Positions 49,923-58,101 of a stretch of 64,000 nucleotides of DNA are shown here, one piece after another. The notes under the pieces were generated by a model, which ran no database searches, had not been told where the DNA came from, and worked only from the letters and a program-made list of their open reading frames with translations. The DNA is taken from positions 186,001-250,000 of the forward strand of contig NZ_FRCC01000005.1 of the NCBI RefSeq assembly GCF_900142775.1, in the 5' to 3' direction. Each line of letters starts with the position of its first letter. Position 1 is the stretch's first letter. The DNA is from Flavobacterium flevense. GTDB lineage: Bacteria > Bacteroidota > Bacteroidia > Flavobacteriales > Flavobacteriaceae. A program made the translations under genes and the position numbers.

Positions 49923-50041
49923 AAAAAAATAGTGATTTTTTATTATGCATGCATATTATTTTTTATTATATTTGGAATAACACATGCGATTATGATAATT
50001 TTAGAATTAAAATAAAACGAAAGTGATAAAAAAATAGTGAT
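49923..50041 (+). promoter_or_regulatory. Putative MarR control region
   Basis: This region contains a -7 box TATATTTG (49967-49974), a 12 bp palindrome TATGCATGCATA (49944-49955) 11 bases before it, and two identical 14 bp direct repeats AAAAAAATAGTGAT (49923-49936 and 50028-50041). The palindrome sits where the -33/-7 spacer would be and is a plausible operator for the MarR-family gene that follows. Confidence 0.5.
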
Positions 50042-50069
50042 CTTTTTAAGAAACCAATACGCTTGCCAA

Positions 50070-50537
50070 ATGAAAAATAAAACCATCGATTATATATTAA
50101 GAGCAACCTGGCAGGCTGTTTCCAGAATGTACAATGAAGAGGCAGCTAAATATGGCGGTACTATGGCAACAGGTTTTGTATTGTTAAGCATCGATAAAGA
50201 AAAAGGAACACCCTCCACCGCTTTAGGGCCTAAAATGGGAATGGAAGCCACTAGTTTAACCCGCACTTTGAAATCTATGGAAGAAAAAGGATTAATTCTT
50301 AAAAAAAAGAATCCTAATGATGGTCGAGGAGTTTTAATATACCTGACAGAGCAAGGTAAAGAAAAAAGAGCCTTGTCTAAAAACACCGTAATTCAATTTA
50401 ACGAAAGTATCAGGAAACACATTTCTGATGAAAAATGGGAACATTTTATAGAAGTTGCCGAAACGATAGGGCAACTAATTAACGATAAAGAAATATTTAA
50501 TCAATCTGAAAATATAGAAAATGAAACGCACAATTAA
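50070..50537 (+). CDS. MarR family transcriptional regulator
   Basis: This 155-residue winged-helix protein runs from the ATG at 50070 (MKNKTIDYILRATWQ); upstream codons back to 50037 do not fit the family. The recognition-helix region is ALGPKMGMEATSLTRTLKSMEEKGLI, followed by the wing with NPNDGRGVLIYLTEQGK. It overlaps the next gene by 17 bases, so regulator and beta-oxidation enzymes are one operon. By position it probably responds to fatty acyl compounds and controls the cluster; the ligand is an inference. Confidence 0.92.
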   Translation: MKNKTIDYILRATWQAVSRMYNEEAAKYGGTMATGFVLLSIDKEKGTPSTALGPKMGMEATSLTRTLKSMEEKGLILKKKNPNDGRGVLIYLTEQGKEKRALSKNTVIQFNESIRKHISDEKWEHFIEVAETIGQLINDKEIFNQSENIENETHN

Positions 50538-52911
50538 AAAAGTTGCCGTAATAGGTTCAGGAATCATGGGTTCAGGAATTGCTTGTCATTTTGCCAATAT
50601 TGGTGTCGAAGTTTTGCTTTTGGATATTATCCCAAAAGAACTTACCGATGCCGAAAGCAAAAAAGGGCTTACACTGGAAAGTAAAGCTGTAAGAAACCGA
50701 ATTGTAAACGAACACCTGGCAAATTCATTAAAATCCAAGCCTTCTCCTATTTATAGTCAAAAATTTGCCAGCAGGATTACCACAGGAAATACTACTGATG
50801 ATATGGCAAAAATTGCTGCTGTGGATTGGGTTATTGAAGTTGTTGTAGAACGACTGGACATTAAAAAAGTAGTCTTCGAACAAATAGATCAATACAGAAC
50901 GCCGGGAACTTTAGTAACTTCAAATACTTCCGGAATTCCTATTCATTTTATGAGCGAAGGACGAAGTGAAGATTTCCAGAAACACTTCTGCGGAACGCAC
51001 TTTTTTAATCCGGCGCGTTATTTAAAATTATTCGAAATCATTCCTGGTCCTAAAACTTCGACTGAAGTATTGGATTTCCTGAATAATTATGGCGAACAGT
51101 TTTTAGGAAAAACTTCGGTTGTTGCCAAAGATACTCCGGCATTTATTGGAAACAGAATTGGAGTTTTCGGAATCCAGAGTTTGTTTCATTTGGTAAAAGA
51201 AATGAATCTGACCATTGAAGAAGTTGATAAACTAACCGGACCAGTAATTGGGCGACCTAAGTCGGCTACATTTAGAACAGTTGATGTAGTAGGTCTGGAT
51301 ACTTTGGTACATGTTGCCAATGGAATTTATGAAAACTGTCCTGAGGATGAAGCGCATGAATTGTTTAAACTTCCAGACTTTATCAACAAAATGGTAGAGA
51401 ATAAATGGTTTGGAAGCAAAACGGGTCAGGGATTTTATAAAAAAGTAGATAAAGACATTCTTTCTCTGGATCTGGACACACTAGAATACCGACCTGCTAA
51501 AAAAGCCTCTTTTGCTACTTTAGAATTGACTAAAACCATCGACAAACCTATTAACCGCTTTAAAGTATTACTGAAAGGAACTGATAAAGCAGGAGAGTTT
51601 TACCGAAAAAGTTTTGCTGCGCTATTTGCCTATGTTTCCAATAGAATTCCTGAAATCTCAGATGAATTATATAAAATTGATGATGCCATGAAAGCCGGCT
51701 TTGGCTGGGAAAACGGACCATTCGAAATTTGGGATGCCATCGGAGTTGAAAAAGGAATCGAAATCATTAAAGCAGAAGGTCACACTCCTGCTCCTTGGGT
51801 AAGTGAGATGCTGGCTTCGGGAAATACTAGTTTTTACACTATAAAAGAAGGCGCTACTTATTTCTATGATATTGCAACCAAATCGCAAATTAAAGTTCCC
51901 GGACAAGATGCTTTTATTATTCTGAATAACATTCGCGAAAGCAAAAAAGTATGGAGTAACAGCGGAGCTATTATCGAAGATATAGGCGACGGAATTTTAA
52001 ATATCGAATTTCAGTCCAAAATGAATACTATTGGTGGCGATGTATTGCAAGCCATTAACAAAGGAATTGATTTAGCCGAAAAAGAATATACAGGTTTGGT
52101 CATTGGTAATCAAGCTGCTAATTTTTCGGTGGGAGCCAATATTGGAATGATTTTCATGATGGCGGTGGAACAGGAATATGAAGAGCTGAATATTGCAATA
52201 AAAATGTTTCAGGACACGATGATGCGTGTGCGTTATTCTTCCATTCCGGTGGTTGTAGCACCACACGGCATGACTTTTGGCGGAGGCTGTGAAATGAGTC
52301 TTCATGCTGATAAAGTGGTTGCTGCCGCAGAAACGTACATGGGATTAGTGGAGTTTGGTGTTGGTGTGATTCCTGGTGGTGGTGGTTCTAAAGAATTAAC
52401 TTTAAGAGCTTCTGATTTATTCCGAAAAAATGATGTAGAATTAAATACTTTACAGGAATATTTCTTAACCATCGCTATGGCAAAAGTCTCTACTTCAGGT
52501 CATGAAGCCTTTGATACCGGTTTATTACAACATGGAAAAGACATCATTGTAGTCAATAAAGACCGTCAGATTGCTGAAGCCAAAAAACATGCGTTATTAA
52601 TGGCCGAAGCGGGTTATACACAACCCATTCGAAGAAATGACATTAAAGTTTTAGGAAAACAAGCCTTGGGAATGTTCTTAGTAGGAACTGACCAAATGCT
52701 GGCTGGAAAATACATCTCTGAACACGATAAAAAAATTGCAAACAAGCTGGCTTACGTTATGGCGGGTGGCGATTTATCAGAACCTACATTGGTATCCGAA
52801 CAGTATTTATTAAATTTAGAAAGAGAAGCTTTCTTGTCTCTTTGTACCGAAAGAAAAACATTAGAACGCATTCAATACATGTTAAAAGCCGGGAAACCTT
52901 TGAGAAACTAG
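50521..52911 (+). CDS. 3-hydroxyacyl-CoA dehydrogenase/enoyl-CoA hydratase, bifunctional
   Basis: This 796-residue beta-oxidation enzyme does the hydration and the NAD-linked oxidation. The N-terminal NAD-binding motif is VIGSGIMGSGIACHFA, with the dehydrogenase C-terminal domain around 210-315. The crotonase-type hydratase is at the C-terminal side (about 490-700; GMTFGGGCEMSLHADKVVAA and GVGVIPGGGGSKEL). The order dehydrogenase-then-hydratase is the reverse of E. coli FadB/FadJ. Translation is coupled to the MarR gene. The thiolase that should follow directly is displaced by a repeat/transposase block. Confidence 0.94.
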   Translation: MKRTIKKVAVIGSGIMGSGIACHFANIGVEVLLLDIIPKELTDAESKKGLTLESKAVRNRIVNEHLANSLKSKPSPIYSQKFASRITTGNTTDDMAKIAAVDWVIEVVVERLDIKKVVFEQIDQYRTPGTLVTSNTSGIPIHFMSEGRSEDFQKHFCGTHFFNPARYLKLFEIIPGPKTSTEVLDFLNNYGEQFLGKTSVVAKDTPAFIGNRIGVFGIQSLFHLVKEMNLTIEEVDKLTGPVIGRPKSATFRTVDVVGLDTLVHVANGIYENCPEDEAHELFKLPDFINKMVENKWFGSKTGQGFYKKVDKDILSLDLDTLEYRPAKKASFATLELTKTIDKPINRFKVLLKGTDKAGEFYRKSFAALFAYVSNRIPEISDELYKIDDAMKAGFGWENGPFEIWDAIGVEKGIEIIKAEGHTPAPWVSEMLASGNTSFYTIKEGATYFYDIATKSQIKVPGQDAFIILNNIRESKKVWSNSGAIIEDIGDGILNIEFQSKMNTIGGDVLQAINKGIDLAEKEYTGLVIGNQAANFSVGANIGMIFMMAVEQEYEELNIAIKMFQDTMMRVRYSSIPVVVAPHGMTFGGGCEMSLHADKVVAAAETYMGLVEFGVGVIPGGGGSKELTLRASDLFRKNDVELNTLQEYFLTIAMAKVSTSGHEAFDTGLLQHGKDIIVVNKDRQIAEAKKHALLMAEAGYTQPIRRNDIKVLGKQALGMFLVGTDQMLAGKYISEHDKKIANKLAYVMAGGDLSEPTLVSEQYLLNLEREAFLSLCTERKTLERIQYMLKAGKPLRN

Positions 52912-52948
52912 TTTTTGAGAATTAAATATCATGATCAAATAATAAATT

Positions 52949-52999
52949 ATGCATCAATTTGAAAAATTAAAGATTTGGCAAAAAGCAATGACCTCGTAG
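52949..52999 (+). pseudogene. Truncated four-helix-bundle (23S IVS-type) protein, 5' remnant
   Basis: The frame MHQFEKLKIWQKAM matches the start of four-helix-bundle proteins of the S23/IVS type (LKIWQKAM is their typical opening). After the 14th codon the sequence changes to ACCTCGTAG, the edge of the repeat block, giving a stop after two more codons. The rest of the gene is not found on the far side of the block, so the gene was apparently lost with the insertion. Confidence 0.6.
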
Positions 53000-53059
53000 A
53001 TGTTTACTGTTTATAGAAAAACAAAATGATTTTAGTTTTGCTCCGCAGAAGCGACCTGT
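52991..53059 (+). repeat. Left end of the repeat block
   Basis: It contains a partial ACCTCGTAGA...TACTGTTT motif (52991-53012), which also ends each tandem unit, and a GCTCCGCAGAAGCGACCTGT hairpin (53040-53059). It is in the same orientation as the block's right end at 54130-54199. Confidence 0.7.
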
Positions 53060-53073
53060 AAAAAAACAAATTT

Positions 53074-53535
53074 ATGGCAAATACCTATTCACAAATTTAT
53101 ATTCAAATTGTCTTTGCTGTAAAAGGAAGAGAAAATTTAATCAAAAAAGAAAACCGTGAAGAGTTACATAAATTCATTACAGGAATTATTTCCAATAGAG
53201 AACAAAAGTTATTAGCCGTTTTTGCAATGCCAGACCACGTTCATATTTTGATTGGTTTGAAACCAAACACCACCATATCGGATTTAGTAAGAGATATCAA
53301 AGCAGGTTCATCAAAATTTATTAATGACAGCAAATGGATTAACGGAAAATTCAATTGGCAAGAAGGTTATGGAGCATTCTCCTATTCAAAAAGCCATTTG
53401 GACAATGTGATAAAATATATTTTAAATCAAGAAGAACATCATAAAAAACAAACATTTAAAGAAGAATATATTGAGTTTTTAGAAAAATTTAAAATTGAAT
53501 ATGACGATAAATATTTATTTGAATGGATCGAATAA
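53074..53535 (+). CDS. IS200/IS605-like Y1 (HUH) transposase
   Basis: This 153-residue single-domain transposase works through a tyrosine nucleophile on single-stranded DNA. The HUH motif is H55-V56-H57 (MPDHVHILIG), and the likely catalytic Tyr is Y115 in NVIKYILNQEEHHKK, the usual Tyr-x-x-x-Gln arrangement. The length is that of TnpA of IS200 and of REP-associated transposases. Inverted hairpin ends flank the gene, and no TnpB gene is nearby. All the key residues are present, so it may be functional. Confidence 0.9.
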   Translation: MANTYSQIYIQIVFAVKGRENLIKKENREELHKFITGIISNREQKLLAVFAMPDHVHILIGLKPNTTISDLVRDIKAGSSKFINDSKWINGKFNWQEGYGAFSYSKSHLDNVIKYILNQEEHHKKQTFKEEYIEFLEKFKIEYDDKYLFEWIE

Positions 53536-53538
53536 TAA

Positions 53539-53758
53539 ACAGGTCGCTCCTACGGAGCTTCGCAAAAAAAACGCAATTTGATGCTACAAACAGTTTGCCT
53601 CTACGAGGCAATTAGAGAGATAAAATTGTAGCTAAAAGGATTGGATTATTTTAAAAAGAGAAAATCAGCGTAATTATAATAAAGGCTTTGTAGAGGTCAA
53701 CTGTTTGTAGAAATAATTTGAATATGATGAAAAACATATGTTTGAATAGATTAAACCA
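53539..53758 (+). repeat. Tandem hairpin unit 1 (about 220 bp)
   Basis: It begins with the hairpin ACAGGTCGCTCCTACGGAGC. An inverted 22 bp pair follows: AAACAGTTTGCCTCTACGAG at 53588 and a degenerate partner near 53684-53706 ending CAACTGTTT. Its inner part has the shared tract AAAAGGATTGGATTATTT. Confidence 0.72.
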
Positions 53759-53981
53759 ACAGGTCGCTCCTACGGAGCTTCGCAAAAAAAAACACAATTT
53801 GATGCTATAAACAGTTTGCCTCTACGAGGTAAAGAGAAAAATAAAAATTGTCACCAAAAGGATTGGATTATTTTAAAAAAAATCAAATTAATGTAATCAT
53901 ATTAAAGACCTCGTAGAGGTCAACTGTTTATAGAAAGAATTTGAATATGATGAAAAATATATGTTTGAATAGATTAAACAA
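53759..53981 (+). repeat. Tandem hairpin unit 2 (about 223 bp)
   Basis: It opens with a perfect copy of the ACAGGTCGCTCCTACGGAGC hairpin. Its inverted 22 bp pair is at 53809-53830 and 53908-53929, with CCTC/GAGG hairpins inside each arm. It is the best-preserved unit. Confidence 0.75.
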
Positions 53982-54199
53982 ACAGGTCACTCCAACTGGG
54001 TTTCCTAACAAAAATATAATTTAATGATAGAAGCACTGTGCCTCTTCGAGGTAAAGAGAAAGATAAAAATTGTCTCTAAAAGGATTGGATTATTTAAAAA
54101 AAAATCAAATTAACGTAATCATATTAAAGACCTCGTAGAGGTCAACTGTTTGTAGAAATATAGTTTGAACATCAATTTAGCTCCATAGGAGCGACCTGT
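53982..54199 (+). repeat. Tandem hairpin unit 3, degraded opening
   Basis: The opening has decayed to ACAGGTCACTCCAACTGGG and the left arm to GCCTCTTCGAGGT (54040-54052). The right arm (54130-54151) is intact. The unit ends with GCTCCATAGGAGCGACCTGT, 23 bases before the thiolase ATG. Confidence 0.68.
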
Positions 54200-54222
54200 A
54201 AAATATAAAATAATTAAAAATT

Positions 54223-55404
54223 ATGAAAACAGCCTATATAGTAAAAGCATACCGTACCGCAGTTGGCAAAGCCCCAAAAGGCGTATTCCGTTTCAAACGT
54301 CCTGATGAATTAGCAGCAGAAACCATTCAGCACATGATGAATGAATTGCCTGATTTCGACAAAAAACGCATAGATGACGTCATGGTAGGAAACGCCATGC
54401 CAGAAGCCGAACAAGGGCTGAATTTTGGACGTCTCATCTCATTAATGGGATTAGAAATTAATGATGTTCCCGGAGTTACCGTAAACAGATATTGTGCTTC
54501 AGGAATAGAAACCATCGGAATGGCAACAGCCCGAATTCAATCAGGAATGGCAGATTGTATTATTGCCGGTGGTGCCGAAAGCATGAGTTTTATTCCAATG
54601 GGCGGCTACCGACCTACTCCTGATTATGCTGTTGCAAAAGCAGGTCACGAGGATTATTACTGGGGAATGGGACTCACTGCAGAAGCTGTTGCCAAACAAT
54701 TTAATGTCTCCCGGGAAGATCAGGATACTTTTGCTTTTCATTCGCATCAAAAAGCACTAAAAGCACAAGCCGAAGGGAAATTTGACAGCCAAATTGTCCC
54801 TATTACAATCGAACAAACTTTTGTTAATGCCAATGGTAAAAAAGAAACAAAATCCTATACCGTAAACCAAGACGAAGGCCCAAGAGCGGATACTTCAATG
54901 GAAGCATTAGCTAAACTAAGACCGGTTTTTGCCGCTGACGGAAGTGTGACAGCAGGAACCTCCTCGCAAATGAGTGATGGTGCGGCTTTTGTTTTGATTA
55001 TGAGTGAAGAGTTGGTAAAAGAATTAAATCTGGAACCTATTGCCAGACTGGTAAATTATGCCTCTGCTGGTGTAGAACCAAGAATTATGGGGATAGGACC
55101 TGTAAAAGCGATTCCGAAAGCCTTAAAACAAGCGGGATTACAATTGAAAGACATTGATTTAATTGAACTAAACGAAGCTTTTGCCTCTCAATCCTTAGCC
55201 GTAATCAGAGAATTAGGGTTGAATCCAGATATTGTAAATGTAAACGGAGGCGCTATTGCTTTAGGACATCCGCTAGGTTGTACCGGAGCAAAATTATCCG
55301 TGCAATTGTTTGACGAAATGAAACGCCGCGGTAATAAATATGGCATGGTGACTATGTGTGTAGGAACCGGACAAGGAGCTGCGGGGATTTTTGAATTGTT
55401 ATAA
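54223..55404 (+). CDS. Acetyl-CoA C-acyltransferase (3-ketoacyl-CoA thiolase)
   Basis: This 393-residue enzyme does the thiolytic cleavage step of beta-oxidation. The acylated cysteine is C91 ([12 protein letters not shown]), the His is in [15 protein letters not shown], and the second Cys is in [11 protein letters not shown]. It belongs to the FadA/AtoB type. It follows the hydratase gene in the cluster but is now 1.3 kb away because of the repeat block, so its expression may depend on read-through or a new promoter. Confidence 0.95.
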   Translation: MKTAYIVKAYRTAVGKAPKGVFRFKRPDELAAETIQHMMNELPDFDKKRIDDVMVGNAMPEAEQGLNFGRLISLMGLEINDVPGVTVNRYCASGIETIGMATARIQSGMADCIIAGGAESMSFIPMGGYRPTPDYAVAKAGHEDYYWGMGLTAEAVAKQFNVSREDQDTFAFHSHQKALKAQAEGKFDSQIVPITIEQTFVNANGKKETKSYTVNQDEGPRADTSMEALAKLRPVFAADGSVTAGTSSQMSDGAAFVLIMSEELVKELNLEPIARLVNYASAGVEPRIMGIGPVKAIPKALKQAGLQLKDIDLIELNEAFASQSLAVIRELGLNPDIVNVNGGAIALGHPLGCTGAKLSVQLFDEMKRRGNKYGMVTMCVGTGQGAAGIFELL

Positions 55405-55552
55405 ATCCACCTAGCCCCCAAAGGGGGAAATTTAAAATTGTAGAAAATTAAAACGTAATATAAATTTCACTCTATTTTATCTTTAGATATTTAGAGCACT
55501 AAAACCTACTAACCCCTAGTAGGAGTTCCCCCTTTAGGGGGTTAGGGGGAAT
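55405..55552 (+). repeat. GC-rich inverted-repeat element between thiolase and acyl-CoA dehydrogenase
   Basis: The left end carries TAGCCCCCAAAGGGGGAAAT (hairpin CCCCC-AAA-GGGGG at 55415-55427). The right end has the hairpin CCTACT-N7-AGTAGG (55505-55523) and TTCCCCCTTTAGGGGGTTAG, which is the inverted partner of the left end. The inner 75 bases are AT-rich. It looks like a small non-autonomous inverted-repeat element; similar GC-hairpin repeats are known in flavobacterial genomes. It ends 3 bases before the next ATG. Confidence 0.6.
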
Positions 55553-55555
55553 ATC

Positions 55556-57346
55556 ATGGACGACAAAACAAGAGGAGGGCAATTCCTCGTAAAAGAAACA
55601 AAATGCGAAGACATTTTTATTCCGGAAGATTTCACGGAGGAGCAAAAAATGATGCGCGACATGGTCAGAGAATTTGTTGACAAAGAACTCTGGCCTAACA
55701 AAGACCGTTTTGAAAAAAAAGACTATGCTTTCACTGTTGAGTGCATGCAAAAAGCAGCTGAACTGGGATTATTAAGCATCTCTGTACCCGAAGCTTATGG
55801 CGGAATGGGAATGGGCTTTGTCGATACCGTTTTGGTTTGTGATTACATTTCAGGGGCAACAGGATCATTTTCGAGTGCTTTTGGTGCACATACCGGAATT
55901 GGGACATTACCTATCACTTTATATGGAACCGAAAAGCAAAAACAAAAATACGTTCCCAAACTGGCTTCCGGTGAGTGGTTTGGCGCTTATTGCCTTACGG
56001 AACCCGGAGCTGGTTCAGATGCAAATTCAGGAAAAACAAAAGCCGTTTTATCCGAAGATGGGACACATTATAAAATTACAGGACAAAAAATGTGGATTAC
56101 CAATGCCGGATTTTGTTCCCTTTTTATTGTTTTTGCCCGAATTGAAGATGACAAAAACATTACAGGCTTTATTGTAGAAAACAATCCTGAAAACGGCATT
56201 TCTACTAACGAAGAAGAACATAAATTAGGAATTCGTGCTTCCTCTACCCGTCAGGTTTTCTTTAACGAAACTAAAGTTCCTGTTGAAAATATGCTTTCTG
56301 AAAGAGGAAATGGTTTTAAAATAGCAATGAATGCACTGAATGTGGGAAGAATCAAATTGGCTGCAGCCTGTCTGGATTCCCAACGAAGAATAATTACCGG
56401 TTCTGCTAAATATTCGAATGAAAGAGTGCAATTTAATGTCCCTATTGCAAAATTCGGAGCCATACGATACAAACTTGCTGAAATGGCTACGAGCTGTTAT
56501 GCGGGAGAAAGTGCCGTTTACAGAGCTGCCAAAAGTATTGAAGAAAGAATCAGCATTCGCGAAAGCGAAGGAACCTCCCATCAGGAATCCGAATTAAAAG
56601 GTGTGGAAGAATTTGCTATAGAATGTGCTATTTTAAAAGTTGCGGTGTCAGAAGACATTCAAAATTGCTCCGATGAAGGAATTCAAATATTTGGCGGAAT
56701 GGGATTTTCAGAAGACACACCTATGGAAAGTGCCTGGCGTGATGCCAGAATCACCCGAATTTATGAAGGGACAAATGAAATAAACCGAATGCTTTCTGTT
56801 GGAATGTTAATCAAAAAAGCCATGAAAGGTCATGTCGATTTATTAGGTCCTGCTTCTAAAATTCAGGAGGATTTAATGAGCATCCCATCTTTTGACACAC
56901 CTGATTATTCTGAATTATTTTCTGAAGAAAAAGAAATGATCAGTAAATTAAAAAAAGTATTTTTAATGGTTGCTGGTGGTGCGGTACAAAAATACGGTCC
57001 GAATTTAGACAACGAACAACAATTACTGATTGCTTCGGCTGATATTTTAATCGAAATATATATGGCTGAATCTACTATTTTAAGAACGGAAAAATTAGCT
57101 AAGAAATTGGGAGAAGACGCCATTAAAGAACAAATTGCTATGGCTAAATTATACCTTTACAAAGCTGTTGACATCATCACTCAAAAAGGAAAAGAAAGCA
57201 TTATTTCTTTTGCCGAAGGCGATGAACAACGCATGATGTTAATGGGATTAAGACGTTATACTAAATACACCAATATGCCTAATATTGTAGAAATTAGAAG
57301 AACTATTAGTGCTAAAATCATTGCCGAAAATAAATATTGTTTTTAA
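55556..57346 (+). CDS. Acyl-CoA dehydrogenase
   Basis: This 596-residue flavoenzyme does the first oxidation of beta-oxidation. It has the ACAD domains: N-terminal helices, GAYCLTEPGAGSDANSGKTKA (middle domain), WITNAG, and the C-terminal helices with the IQIFGGMGFSEDTPMESAWRDARI segment and the catalytic-Glu region RIYEGTNEINR. A C-terminal extension of about 150 residues makes it longer than short/medium-chain enzymes, as in VLCAD/ACAD9-like forms, suggesting long-chain substrates. The preceding GC-rich element supplies its leader. Confidence 0.94.
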   Translation: MDDKTRGGQFLVKETKCEDIFIPEDFTEEQKMMRDMVREFVDKELWPNKDRFEKKDYAFTVECMQKAAELGLLSISVPEAYGGMGMGFVDTVLVCDYISGATGSFSSAFGAHTGIGTLPITLYGTEKQKQKYVPKLASGEWFGAYCLTEPGAGSDANSGKTKAVLSEDGTHYKITGQKMWITNAGFCSLFIVFARIEDDKNITGFIVENNPENGISTNEEEHKLGIRASSTRQVFFNETKVPVENMLSERGNGFKIAMNALNVGRIKLAAACLDSQRRIITGSAKYSNERVQFNVPIAKFGAIRYKLAEMATSCYAGESAVYRAAKSIEERISIRESEGTSHQESELKGVEEFAIECAILKVAVSEDIQNCSDEGIQIFGGMGFSEDTPMESAWRDARITRIYEGTNEINRMLSVGMLIKKAMKGHVDLLGPASKIQEDLMSIPSFDTPDYSELFSEEKEMISKLKKVFLMVAGGAVQKYGPNLDNEQQLLIASADILIEIYMAESTILRTEKLAKKLGEDAIKEQIAMAKLYLYKAVDIITQKGKESIISFAEGDEQRMMLMGLRRYTKYTNMPNIVEIRRTISAKIIAENKYCF

Positions 57347-57371
57347 TTTCAACCTCCAAATTAAAGCATAA

Positions 57372-57404
57372 AAAAACGTCTTACTTTATTGTCAAGACGT
57401 TTTT
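57372..57404. terminator. Bidirectional hairpin terminator
   Basis: The stem AAAAACGTCTT / AAGACGTTTTT lies between acyl-CoA dehydrogenase and the convergent DUF4251 gene. Confidence 0.88.
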
Positions 57405-57413
57405 GCTTTTATA

Positions 57414-57938
57414 TTATTCTTTCTTTTCTTCTTCTATGGCTGAAATAGCGCCAAAATAATTAATTGGACTCCGATTATTACTTATAATTGATAATGTAGC
57501 GCTACCTTCCAAAGAAACCGAAAGTGTCATATTGAAATAATCCTGCTTTCCTTTGACCTCAACATCAATCTGGTAGCCTTTTTTAACTTTTCGTACCTCA
57601 AACTTTTCAGGTTTTCCTTCAAATTTAAGTCCGGTATCACTAGTCCCATAGCCCAAACCACTAAAACCCCTGCCAAAAAAAGGCATTTCACTTTTTATAA
57701 AATCCGGTTTAAATCGGATAAAATTGGGGTTTGCAGTTAAATCGATGAATCTAAAAATTTGCGAGTTCGAATTTTGAGCTACAAATTCAAATTCTTTTGC
57801 TTCAATTAACTTTTCTATTTCTTTTTGCTTTTCTAATTTTTGCTCTGTTCTAAGTTGTTTTCTCGTTTTTTCCTGAGCAAAAACAGTGAAAAAACTAAAA
57901 AAAAGAAGAAACAAAACTGCTATTTTATATGTTTTCAT
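57414..57938 (-). CDS. DUF4251 domain secreted protein
   Basis: This 174-residue protein has a signal peptide (cut after TVFAQ). The DUF4251 body shows a Lys/Glu-rich start (KQLRTEQKLEKQKEIEKLI), FEFVAQNSN and FIRFKPDFIKSEMPFFGRG. DUF4251 is common in Bacteroidota; the function is unknown. It is monocistronic and opposite to its neighbours. Confidence 0.85.
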   Translation of the reverse strand: MKTYKIAVLFLLFFSFFTVFAQEKTRKQLRTEQKLEKQKEIEKLIEAKEFEFVAQNSNSQIFRFIDLTANPNFIRFKPDFIKSEMPFFGRGFSGLGYGTSDTGLKFEGKPEKFEVRKVKKGYQIDVEVKGKQDYFNMTLSVSLEGSATLSIISNNRSPINYFGAISAIEEEKKE

Positions 57939-58101
57939 ATTTCCTTATTTTTAAAATTATCAATCCTTGCGTGCTGATTCACAAGACACAAACTACTATA
58001 AATATAGTATTTCTAATTACATAAATTGCAACTATAAAAGCTGAACTTCCTTTTTTTGAAATAACAAAAATTGTTCCTATTTTAGAAAAAAACTAAATCA
58101 T

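Larger units (their letters stand above)
52991..54199 (+). mobile_element. IS200-like transposase with hairpin repeat array
   Basis: This is a 1.2 kb block between the hydratase and thiolase genes. It has a left end (52991-53059), a Y1 transposase gene (53074-53535) flanked by inverted 20 bp ends (53040-53059 and 53539-53558; 2 mismatches), and three tandem units starting at 53539, 53759 and 53982. It ends at a further GCTCCATAGGAGCGACCTGT copy (54180-54199). Each end motif is itself a hairpin. The arrangement recalls REP/BIME-type elements moved by HUH transposases. It may be immobile now, since unit 3 is degraded. Confidence 0.75.

Noticed and set aside
52991..54199. CRISPR array (regular repeats of about 220 bp)
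   Set aside because: The period is far too long, the units are alike throughout rather than repeat-plus-unique-spacer, and no cas genes are near. The hairpins and transposase point to a mobile repeat.
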